15,266 nucleotides of DNA. It comes from Poronia punctata. Taxonomy: Eukaryota; Ascomycota; Sordariomycetes; Xylariales; Xylariaceae. Position numbers and translations under genes: made by a program. The stretch is taken from positions 1 through 15,266 of the forward strand of contig MU401931.1 of the NCBI GenBank assembly GCA_022579005.1. Reading direction: 5' to 3'. The notes below the pieces were generated by a model. The model was not told the DNA's origin, ran no database searches, and worked only from the letters and a program-made list of their open reading frames with translations. Of this stretch, positions 1 through 7,800 are shown in pieces (the first letter of the stretch is position 1; every line of letters starts with the position of its first letter).

Positions 1-289
1 AAAAAGCTTTAGTTATTATTTTTATTAAAATAGCTTTTTTAAAAAATTAGCTTAAATTTTATTATAAAACTATTTTTATATATAAAAGTAAATAGCAACC
101 TTTATAATATAATTTTAATTATTATAAACTAGTTTATAAAAATAATATTATTTATTTTTATATAAAAAACGTTTAATATTACTAAACTTATAATAATTAT
201 ATATTATAAAGTAAATTACTAGTATAAGCTTTTAAAAAAGATTATAAAAAATAAAAATAAACTTATTATAAGCAAATTTTAAAAAAAGT
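1..289. other. AT-rich flank, no gene seen
   Basis: This stretch lies outside the outer end of repeat copy A. It is almost entirely A and T, with scattered AGCT, GCTT and AACT remnants, and all frames are closed by TAA and TAG. It does not match the start of the 2.6 kb unit, so copy A is not followed here by another tandem unit as copy B is. An 18 bp perfect palindrome (TTATAAACTAGTTTATAA, 122-139) is at chance level for this composition. Confidence 0.6.
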
Positions 290-2421
290 TTTATAAAGTA
301 TAAAAAATATATTAATAGCTATTTACTATATAGTATTTTTAAATTAATAGCTAAATAAAATAAATATATTAAACTTTAAAAAAGTATTTTTATATTTTTT
401 ATAATAATAAGCTAAATAGCTAAGTAAAAATAGTAGTAAATATTAAGTTTATATATAATAATAGCTAATATGCTACTATAAGCTACTTATTATTTAAAGT
501 GCTATATAAATATTATTTAAAAAATATTAAATATATATTAAAGCAGCTTTAATTTAATATTTAAAAAATAAAAAAAAACCTTTAATAAATAAAAGCTATA
601 TATTATATAGTTTATAAGTATTAAAAATAAGCAATTAAATTAATATAAAAATATTATAATAAATATTATATATTAAAAAGGTTTTAAGTAAATAATATAA
701 TAAAGTTATTAATAGTATATTTTAAGTTTAAGTATAAAAAAAGCTAGCTTTTATATATATTTAAGTTAAAGTTTTTTAAAAAAAAATAAAAATTTAAGTA
801 TACTAAATTAAGTTGCTTAAAATTTATTTTTAAGTTTATAATATATTTTTTATATTATTATTTAAACTATAAATAAACTAGCTAAAAAATAGCAATTAAA
901 TAGTATTGCTTAAATTAAAAAATAAATAATAAAAATAAATAATAAAAAACATTACTTAGTATTAAAATAACTAAAGTAAAAAAAAATATTTAATAAAATA
1001 AAAAAGCTAGCTAAATACTTAGTAAATACAAGCTGCTTACTAAATTAATATAAATTTTTTTAAAAAAGTTTATATTAAATAAAATAATAAATAAAATAAT
1101 TATATTAATATATAAGCACTAAAGTTATAAAGTATATAACTTAGTTAAAAAAATAGTAAGCTATTAATAAGCAAGCTAAGCTAAGCTATAATATTATAAA
1201 AACTAAAAACTTATACTTTAATAAGCTTATTATAATTAAAGCGTATTTAAACTACTAATATAAAAAATATTATTATTAAATAAAAAGTTAGCAAATAAAA
1301 GCTAAAAAGTAGCTAAAAAAGTAAATAATATATTATATTATTAAAATAGCTATAGCTAAAAAATAAGCAGCGCAGTTTAATAAGTATTATAAATAAAGCT
1401 AATAGTAATAATAAAAACTATATTATAAGCAAAATTTTTTTAATAAGCTTTATTAATTTTAAAAAATATTTTAATACTTTTATTTTTATAGTTTTTTAAA
1501 AAGTTTAGCTTTTTATTAGCAGCTTTTAAAATAAATATATATAATTAGCATAAGTAAGCATTTAAATTGTTTAAAAAGCTATTTTAGTATTTTTTTAAAA
1601 AAATATACCAAGCTTTATATAAAATATTATTAAAATTATTAAGTAAAAGCTTTTTTTTACTAATATAAAACTACTAAGCATTAGTAACTATACTAGCAAG
1701 CAAGTAGCAAAAATATAAACTATAAAAAAAGTAATAATAATAGTTAATAAGCAATAAATAAACACTAATTTTTTATAAATAGTAGTATAGCATTTTTGCT
1801 TTTTTTTACTAATATAACTAGCTTTTTTTAAACAGCAACTATATATTAAAAAGCTAAGCTTACTTTAAATAAATAAAATATATACTAACTTATAACTATA
1901 AAAGTATTTTTTAATAAAGTAATACTTTTTTACTTATTATTATTATTTTTATTTTTAGCTTTAATAATAGTAGCTTAATAAGTTTGTTAAATTATAAAAG
2001 TTTTAGCATAAAAGTAAATAATATATTATATAATATTTTAAGCTATACTAAGCAAGTAAAAAGTATTTTAAAAAAAATTAATATTTAGCAAAACTAATAA
2101 GCAAGAAAATAGTAAACCTATAGCATAATAGCTATAATACTTATGCTTATAAAAAGCATAATTAATATTGCTAAAATAATAAAAATAGCAAATATAAAAA
2201 TTTAAATATATGCTACAAATGCAGTGCTAGTATAGCTTTTTACTAAGTATTATTATAACTTTTAGCTTATTACTATTTAGCTAAGCAAGATAATAATTAA
2301 AATTAAAATTTTTATAGTTTAAAAACAACTAATTTAGTTTAGTATTAAAAGTATGCTAGTATATAAACTTAAAATAAAAAAGCTTTAAATGTAGTATAAT
2401 AGCAATTGCTTAGCAAAGGGC

Positions 2422-2433
2422 TTAATAAAATGA
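2422..2433 (+). repeat. Target site duplication, left copy
   Basis: TTAATAAAATGA directly abuts the left inverted repeat and recurs at the right end with one G-to-A difference. The uninterrupted copies B and C contain a single version of the site, seen on the minus strand near 11441 and near 13885. The certain part is the first ten bases; the last two differ among copies (GA, AA, AG), so the duplication is 10-12 bp. Confidence 0.85.
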
Positions 2434-2508
2434 GCATTGCTAGGTGCGCAGGGTACTAGTTGCTATTAACGCAGGGTCTAGGTGTTAACGGCTGTACAGC
2501 AGCCGCGC
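2434..2508 (+). repeat. Left terminal inverted repeat
   Basis: This 75 bp end begins GCATTGCTAGGTGCGCAGGG and ends with AGCCGCGC. It pairs without gaps with the reverse complement of 3056-3130. The outer 20 bp differ at one position; most differences cluster at positions 23-29 and 61-65 of the repeat. It is presumed to hold the transposase binding site of the autonomous partner, which is not in this window. Confidence 0.92.
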
Positions 2509-2591
2509 ACTATATGCTACCTTATATACCTCTATGTTCGCGCTATACAAGTTATGCTGCAAAACAAAAACCTTTACTTTTTATATACTAA

Positions 2592-2879
2592 GCCGCTGCT
2601 GTTGCCGCTATTGCTGCCGTTGCCGCTGTTGCTGCCGTTGCCGCTGTTGCTGCCGTTGCCGCTGTTGCTGCTGTTGCCGCTGTTGCTGCTGTTGCCGCTG
2701 TTGCCGCCGTTGCCGCTGTTGCTGCCGTTGCCGCTGTTGCTGCCGTCGCTGCTATTGCTGCCGTCGCCGCTGTTGCTGCCGTCGCTGCTGTTGCTGCTAC
2801 CGCCGCTATTGCTGCCGTCGCCGCTGTTGCTGCCGTCGCTGCTGTTGCTGCTACCGCCGCTATTGCTGCCGTTGCTATT
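2592..2879. repeat. GC-rich triplet minisatellite (GCC/GCT/GTT array)
   Basis: About 96 triplets run in one register with the pattern G-C/T-C/T, mainly GCC, GCT and GTT, later with GTC, ATT and ACC. All three forward frames are open simply because the triplets contain no stop. They read as Leu/Pro-rich, Cys/Arg-rich or Ala/Val-rich strings, so the open frames over it (2482-2901 and 2534-2887) are not evidence for a protein. Its second half has a higher-order 54 bp unit at 2751-2804 and 2805-2858, with a 15 bp partial third copy to 2873. The array lies inside the transposon and is the most GC-rich part of the window. It is a strong candidate for length variation between copies of the element. 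Confidence 0.93.
2751..2873. repeat. 54 bp higher-order tandem repeat inside the triplet array
   Basis: Two adjacent 54 bp units (2751-2804, 2805-2858) are identical by eye. Each starts GCTATTGCTGCCGTCGCCGC and ends GCTACCGCC. A third partial unit follows until the sequence changes to GTTGCT at 2871. Such homogenisation indicates recent slippage or unequal exchange, later than the surrounding degenerate triplets. Confidence 0.9.
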
Positions 2880-2905
2880 ATTTTTAAAAAATCTAACTTA
2901 GTAGG

Positions 2906-2920
2906 TACCTAGGTTAGGTA
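2906..2920 (+). repeat. 15 bp direct repeat, left of the stub
   Basis: TACCTAGGTTAGGTA is repeated exactly at 2957-2971 on the far side of the 36 bp segment. It is interpreted as a target site duplication. The similarity stops on both sides of the 15 bp. Confidence 0.85.
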
Positions 2921-2956
2921 GTAGAATTTTAACGTCTATCTTAGGTGGGTCCGGGC
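2921..2956 (-). mobile_element. 36 bp retroposon stub (5'-truncated 3' end)
   Basis: The segment is flanked by a perfect 15 bp direct repeat, TACCTAGGTTAGGTA. Its whole length is identical to 4582-4617, the 3' end of the SINE-like element in the other island. Read on the minus strand it starts GCCCGGACCCACC and ends AAAATTCTAC, next to the same CTA-type tail that is longer at the second locus. A short piece of retroposon 3' end with a 15 bp target duplication is the expected product of target-primed reverse transcription with extreme 5' truncation. An alternative is that both loci contain an unrelated short mobile or regulatory module, but the flanking duplication argues for insertion. Confidence 0.75.
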
Positions 2957-2971
2957 TACCTAGGTTAGGTA
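2957..2971 (+). repeat. 15 bp direct repeat, right of the stub
   Basis: This is the second exact copy of TACCTAGGTTAGGTA. Removing one copy and the 36 bp insert would give the transposon interior as it was before the retroposon event. Confidence 0.85.
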
Positions 2972-2991
2972 AGTAGTTATATATACTAAGG

Positions 2992-3051
2992 TTGCAAGAC
3001 TATATATATATATATAAATAGGTCTAGTTAATATAGTATAAAGTCTTGCAA
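2992..3051. repeat. Short inverted repeat inside the transposon
   Basis: Arms TTGCAAGACT (2992-3001) and AGTCTTGCAA (3042-3051) are perfect reverse complements, separated by 40 bp that starts with a (TA)n run. The arms can form a hairpin. They may be an internal structure of the transposon or the ends of a tiny further insertion; no flanking duplication was seen. Confidence 0.7.
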
Positions 3052-3055
3052 TTAA

Positions 3056-3130
3056 GCACGGCTGCCTTATAGCTGTTAACACCTAGACCTTGCGCTAATA
3101 GTAATTTTTACCCTGCGCACCTAGCAACGC
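3056..3130 (-). repeat. Right terminal inverted repeat
   Basis: Read on the minus strand, this end begins GCGTTGCTAGGTGCGCAGGG. It matches the left end at 63 of 75 positions, with nine transitions and three transversions separating them. In most transition differences the right copy carries the A or T, which suggests C-to-T type decay has touched it slightly more. Confidence 0.92.
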
Positions 3131-3142
3131 TTAATAAAATAA
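3131..3142 (+). repeat. Target site duplication, right copy
   Basis: TTAATAAAATAA follows the right inverted repeat immediately. After it, the sequence resumes as repeat copy A and continues colinearly with copies B and C, which fixes the insertion point. Confidence 0.85.
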
Positions 3143-3582
3143 TAATACTAAAAAAAGCAAATGCTAAAAATAAGGTTATAAAATTAAAAAAACATATAAA
3201 GCAAAATATATGCTAATAAATTAATAAAAAACAGCTTTTAAAATATAATAAAGCAATTTAATTAAAAAAATTAAAAAGTAGGCTAATTAGTAAATATACT
3301 TATAAATATTAAAATTGCTAAAAATTAGCAACTTAAAAAAAAAGGCAGTATAATAAAGCACTTAGCTAAAAAAACTTACTTGCTAAGCTATTTGCATATA
3401 AACTATATACTAGCTAAAGCTATACTATTTAATAGCTAAAGCTTTGCTAGTTATACTTTTTTATTTTTTTTTAACTAGTTTAATTATTTACTTAGCTAAC
3501 TAAATAAAAGTTATTTAATATACCTAGTTTTTAAAATTGCTAGCAACATTACTTTATAACTACTTTATTGCTTAAACTTTTA

Positions 3583-4240
3583 TATAAAAATAAGTTATAT
3601 ATTTAAAAAAGTTTTTTTAGGTTTTAAAAAAATAGTAGCTTATATTAGCAATAAATTGCTTTAATATTTTTTGCTTGCATTGTTATAATATTATATTTTT
3701 AGTAGTATTTTTAAGTATATATTTTTTACTTTTATAAAGAAAATAAAAAGCTTATAATAAAATTAATAGCGTTATGCTTTTTTTAAAGTTTTTTAGTTAG
3801 TAAAGCTTTTAGCTTTTAGTTATAACTACTATTAATAAATAGCTTCTTGCTTAATAAGCATACTATTAATATTTTAATTAAAGTATTTATTGCTTTAATA
3901 TTTTTTTATAAAAAAGTAATTAAAGGTATACTTAGTAAAAATTATAATAAAGCTTTTAAAATACTTTAAATATTTAGTTTAATAGACCTAGTTATAATTA
4001 TTATAAGGGTTTAAAATTATAAAGCTTTTTATTAATTTTATTTTACTAATGCAGTTTTTTATTTAATAAAGCAAACTTTAGCTATATTTTTAAATGCTAT
4101 TAATAAAGTAGCAGTATTTTAAAGTTAATAGTTATTATAAGTGCTAGTAAATAAAAAAGTAACCTAGATTAAAACTTTAAATAAATAAACTATATAAATA
4201 ATGCTAAACATTTTATATTTTTAGCTTTTATATTATATTA
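3583..4240. other. AT-rich spacer, no gene seen
   Basis: The sequence is low-complexity A+T with GCT, AGC and AGT remnants and stops in every frame. Homology to copies B and C ends sharply at 3582. A few GA and TC dinucleotides remain (for example AGAAAA near 3738 and CTTCTTG near 3844), so decay is slightly lighter than in copy A. I found no RNA gene, terminal repeat or coding remnant that can be supported. Confidence 0.55.
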
Positions 4241-4563
4241 ATAAAATAGAATAAAATAGGATTGTTTAATATTATTATAAAGGCAAAGCTTACTTGCACC
4301 TTTTTAGAGGTATAGGACATAGTAAGCTCTTATATACATATATATATATAAATCCTAAGATACTATTTCTATGCTTTAAAAGCTTAATATATTGTTACCT
4401 TTTAACCTTATATGCGCCCTTATAAGTATTATTTTTATATTAGGGCAATATGCAAGTATATATGCATATATATTGCATATTTTAGTCCCTTTAACCTTCT
4501 TATTTGCGCTTTATATTTTAAGTTCTTTTAGCAAGGAAATTTGCTAGCAAGCAAATAGCATAA
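4241..4563. other. Little-mutated island, left part, unknown
   Basis: TC, GA, CCC and GCGC return here, unlike the flanks. Two imperfect direct repeats occur: CCTTTTAACCTTATATGCGC (4398-4417), and a related stretch at 4487-4509 that starts CCCTTTAACCTT and ends TTGCGC. A strong inverted repeat lies between them, and a smaller one (ATTTGCT with AGCAAAT) is at 4539-4556. No frame of useful length is open. It may be part of the adjacent element, another non-autonomous element, or single-copy DNA that escaped mutation. Confidence 0.5.
4442..4490. repeat. Nested inverted repeat / cruciform candidate
   Basis: AATATGCAA (4447-4455) and TTGCATATT (4473-4481) are perfect reverse complements. They enclose a perfect 16 bp palindrome TATATATGCATATATA (4457-4472) with one unpaired G. 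Outside them, AGGG (4442-4445) can pair with CCCT (4487-4490). A second inverted pair shares the left arm: GCCCTTATA at 4416-4424 against TATTAGGGC at 4438-4446. The whole can fold as a long hairpin in DNA or RNA. Its role is unknown. Confidence 0.75.
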
Positions 4564-4586
4564 GTAGTAGTAGTAGTAGTAGTAGA
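4564..4586 (-). repeat. (TAG)n / (CTA)n microsatellite tail
   Basis: About seven TAG triplets on the plus strand directly join the shared 36 bp segment. On the minus strand they are a CTA-type 3' tail. The stub at 2921 keeps only one to two triplets, as expected if tail length varies between insertions. Confidence 0.85.
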
Positions 4587-4797
4587 ATTTTAACGTCTAT
4601 CTTAGGTGGGTCCGGGCTAACTATAATGGCGCGACTGTGGCTGCAAGTGCCTTGGCAGCCAGCCGCCCCTTACCACCCCACGTAATAGCGTAGTCTTTAA
4701 TTAGCAAGCGCGTAGGTCTTTGTTAGCAAGTTACTTAAGCCTTTAAACGTAGTAAGTAATCCGGTATTTAGGTATTAGGGTTTGTATAGCTATAACA

Positions 4798-4876
4798 GGG
4801 GTCGTCGGCGCCTACCCAAGTTTTTTAACCTAAATTGTTAGCTTAGCGATAAGGAGGCAGTTTAACCACTTGCCTA
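4798..4876 (-). promoter_or_regulatory. Candidate internal pol III promoter (A and B boxes)
   Basis: The A-box-like TAGGCAAGTGG agrees well with the tRNA consensus TRGCNNAGTGG and is followed by TTAA, as in many serine and leucine tRNAs. The B-box candidate is degenerate. Spacing of about 50 bp fits tRNA-type promoters. A possible anticodon-arm remnant is CTTATCGCTAAG (plus 4842-4853). This is inferred from motifs only. Confidence 0.4.
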
Positions 4877-4885
4877 GGTAGTATA

Positions 4886-7800
4886 TTATATTAATAAAAG
4901 CACTACTATAATATGTTTTAAAGTAAGTAATATATTAAAAATGGTTAAGTAAACTTGCTATAGCTTTTTTTAATATATTTAATACTTTATTTAAATATTC
5001 TTTAACTATTAATAATAAACGCTACCTTTTAAAAATACTTAATTACTATAATATACTAATAAAGTTTTTATAATATTTTAAAATAAAATAAGCTAGTATT
5101 TATTTATAAGTATTTTTTTATAAGTTATAAATAACTTTGCTTTAAGCTTAAGTTTCTATAAAATAAACTTTTTATATAAGTTTAATAGTTATAAAAAATA
5201 CTTTAAAAAAGCGTTAAAATAATAGCTTTTTATAAAATATTTTATAGTAACTACTATTTTCTTATTAGTAAGCTAATTTTTAGAGCAGATTTTAAGTACT
5301 ATATTAATTTAATATTTTAGCTTATATTAGTACTATATTATATTGCTATTTTTATTATATAAATTTATAAAGCTATAAAAGCTTTTAATATTTAATTTTA
5401 TAGAAAATAAAATATTAATATTTAATTTTATAAAAAATAAAATATTAATATTTAATTTTATAAAAAATAAAATATTAATATTTAAATTAAAAACATGCTT
5501 TGTTTATAAAGAAGTAAGTACGCTTTTATATAGCTAGATATTATATATTTTAGCAAGTAAGCTTTTAAGATTTAAATTTTAAGCTAACTTAAAAAGGTAT
5601 TAGAAATTATTAAGTTAAATATAAATAATATAGTTAATAAAGTTAGCAAGGCTTTTTAAAGTATAGCTAATTTAAGCATAAGGCCTTTTTATTTTAATAA
5701 GACATTATATTTAACTTCTAAATATATAACTAATATAATAAATGCTAATAAATTTACTTTAAAAGCTAAATTAAATGTTAAGTTAACTATATTATTTAAA
5801 AGCTTAATAAAAGTAATTAAAGCGGCTAAGCAAAACCATTTATATAACTAATAATTATTTTAATTAGAAAAAGAAAAAAATATTTAAAAGCTTTATATGT
5901 TTTTAATAGCTAAATGTTTGCTAAAAGCTTTATTATTTATATATATTTAAAAATAAAAACCTAGTTTATTATATTAAATATATAGACTTTCTATTAGAAA
6001 AAACTAACTATTATAAAAATATAGTAATTATTACTAATATGGTTTTTTAAAACTAAAAGCTTTATATTAATTATTCTTTTTTTAAATTTTTGCTATAATT
6101 ATTTTTTTAAGTAGCTACTAAAGCACTTAAATAAAAAGTTTTAAAATATGCTTATAGCCTAGCTAAACATATTTTTAATTAAAATACTTAGTTAGCTTTT
6201 TAAAATTAAATAAATACTTATTATAATTTTGCTGCTTAAAAGCTAACTATAGTAGTAGTGCTTAATTAGTATATTAAACTAAAAACTAAATATTTGTTTT
6301 ACTATATTTTTTAAAAAAATAAAATCTAAGCACTTTTTATTAAAAAGCAAGTAGTTAATTTAATTGTTGCTAATATTTTTACTACTTAAAAATCTTTATA
6401 GTTTTATATAATTTAGTAACAAGTTAATATATTTAAAGTAAGTCTGCTAAATGCTTATAATTGCAAATAAGAGTTTTTAAAAATAAATAAAAGCTAAAAG
6501 CTTTTATAGCGCTGCTTTTTTAAGTCCTAAAATTTAATTTCTTATAGTATAAAGGCAATAGATTAAATATATAAAGTAAATAGTAATACTAAGTAAACTA
6601 AAAATAAAGAAATAAAAGTATAAGTATAAAAATAAAAAATAAAAAAAGTAAGTTTACAAGCCGTCTTTTATAAGTACAGTATGCTACTAGTATAAAATTA
6701 TAATAAGTATTTTTAAAAAGAAATTTAACAAATTAAAATAACAAGACTTAATAAAATTTGCTTTATTAAGTGCTTAAAATTATAAGTATAAATTATTATA
6801 ATGTATTTATAACTTTTAAGTGTTTTCTTATTACATTAGACAATTTTTATAATGCTACCTTGTTAATAATAATTTAAAGTTATATATTATTTATAATTTA
6901 TTAAGCTAATATAAGTTTTTATTAAAAAAGCGGTAAGCTAAGTATTAAAAGGCTATTTTTCCTTTTTATTTTTTAGTTTATTTTTAAGTTTTTAAATATT
7001 TTTTGCTGCTTTATTATTTTAAAATTAATGCTATGCATTATTATAAATACTTTAAAGCTTAAAAAACAGCTAAAAGCAATGCTAAGGTAAATTGCAAAAT
7101 TAGCTAAGATCTTAGCACTAATATTGCTTATAAAAAGTAATTATTAAGCTTAGTTATAAAAATAAGCAAAACTTAGCTAGTTATAAGAAAAATAAAAAGA
7201 ACTGTTTTTAGTTTTAAATAATAAAAAATAAAAGTATTATATTAATTTTTTATTAAGTAAGTAAAGATTAACACATTAAAAATGCTTAAAGCTTTAATAA
7301 TCAAAGTTGTTAGCAATATTGCTTAAAAGCATTATATTTACTAGCTCGTTTACTTATTTGTTTATATTGCTAATAGTATTTTAAAATATATTATTAACTT
7401 ATAAAGGCGTTAGCAAAAAAAGAAAACTTTAACTTAAAGCCTGTTTATATTAAAAGTAAAAAAATAAATGATAATGGAAATATTTTATAAGTTTATTATA
7501 AAACTATTATTAATATAAAGCGCTTTTAATTTAATAAATAAGTTGCTTAAATATTATTTTTTATATACGTTATAAAAAATGTTTTATTAAATAAAATATT
7601 AACACTTATTTAAACATATAGCTATTTTTTAAATATATTTTTAATTTAAAACTTTAAACTAGTTTTTATAACAACTGCGTGTTTATAGCTTAAAGCATAT
7701 TTTATACTTTTTATAACGTAGTTAATTTACTTTTTAAAATATAAGAACTTATAATATTTAATTTAACTAAAAGTTTTATATTTATTATTAACTTTAAAGT

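Larger units (their letters stand above)
2434..3130. mobile_element. Non-autonomous TIR DNA transposon (MITE-like, 697 bp)
   Basis: The two ends are 75 bp inverted repeats that align without gaps at 63 of 75 positions; nine of the twelve differences are transitions. Just outside lie TTAATAAAATGA (2422-2433) and TTAATAAAATAA (3131-3142). Copies B and C carry that sequence only once at the corresponding place, so they show the site before insertion. The inside has no transposase: it holds a GC-rich triplet array, a 36 bp retroposon stub and a short inverted repeat. Element size, long TIRs and a 10-12 bp AT-rich duplication are most like Mutator-like non-autonomous elements, whose duplications are usually 8-11 bp; the superfamily remains an inference. 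Unlike its host repeat, it retains many TC, GA and CG dinucleotides, so it arrived after the host was mutated or escaped because it is short. Confidence 0.9.
290..3582 (-). repeat. Repeat copy A (about 2.6 kb unit, reversed, interrupted)
   Basis: The reverse complement of this interval aligns with 10992-13438 (copy B) and 13439-15266 (copy C) along its whole length. Checked anchors include the unit start (CTTAAACTTTTA at 3571-3582 against TAAGGGTTTAAG), the stretch around the transposon insertion, an (AAT)n tract near 1930-1960, and the tail near 290-320. Without the inserted transposon and one target copy it is about 2.58 kb. No frame is open. TpC and GpA are virtually absent: reading 300-2420 by eye I found no TC and only two GA. 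This is therefore the most heavily mutated of the three copies. No terminal inverted repeats or long terminal repeats are visible on the unit, so its class is unknown; it may be a decayed transposon or a subtelomeric or centromeric repeat. Boundaries are good to about 10 bp. Confidence 0.85.
4564..4885 (-). mobile_element. SINE-like retroposon with tRNA-like head and (CTA)n tail
   Basis: Read on the minus strand, the element begins near CTACCTAGGCAAGTGG. An A-box-like sequence TAGGCAAGTGGTTAA (plus 4862-4876) sits in a possible D arm, where GGCA pairs with TGCC. Fifty bases further is a weak B-box candidate, GGCGCCGACGACCCC (4798-4812). The body includes a 7 bp stem, TGGCTGC with GCAGCCA (4638-4661). 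The element ends with 36 bp shared exactly with the stub at 2921-2956, followed by about seven CTA triplets. SINEs have this order of pol III head, body and simple 3' tail, and rely on LINE enzymes for movement. I could not find flanking target duplications, so the 5' end is uncertain. The B box is poor, and a LINE 3' fragment is an alternative. Confidence 0.5.

Noticed and set aside
122..139. Palindrome TTATAAACTAGTTTATAA, nearly repeated at 8981-8997
   Set aside because: Shared words of this length are expected by chance at this base composition; the flanks do not match.
2534..2887. 117-codon open frame rich in Cys and Arg, plus strand
   Set aside because: It is the same triplet array read in another frame. 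No codon-position signal or conserved motif separates it from the Leu/Pro frame, and a cysteine-rich secreted protein is not supported.
2482..2901. 139-codon open frame rich in Leu and Pro, plus strand
   Set aside because: It is open only because the triplet array has no stop codons in this frame. The ends lie in the transposon TIR and in AT-rich sequence, and the array is equally open in the other two forward frames.
4798..4885. Functional tRNA gene on the minus strand
   Set aside because: Only the D-arm region is tRNA-like. There is no matching acceptor stem, no normal anticodon arm with a seven-base loop, and the T arm is poor. It fits a tRNA-derived retroposon head better.
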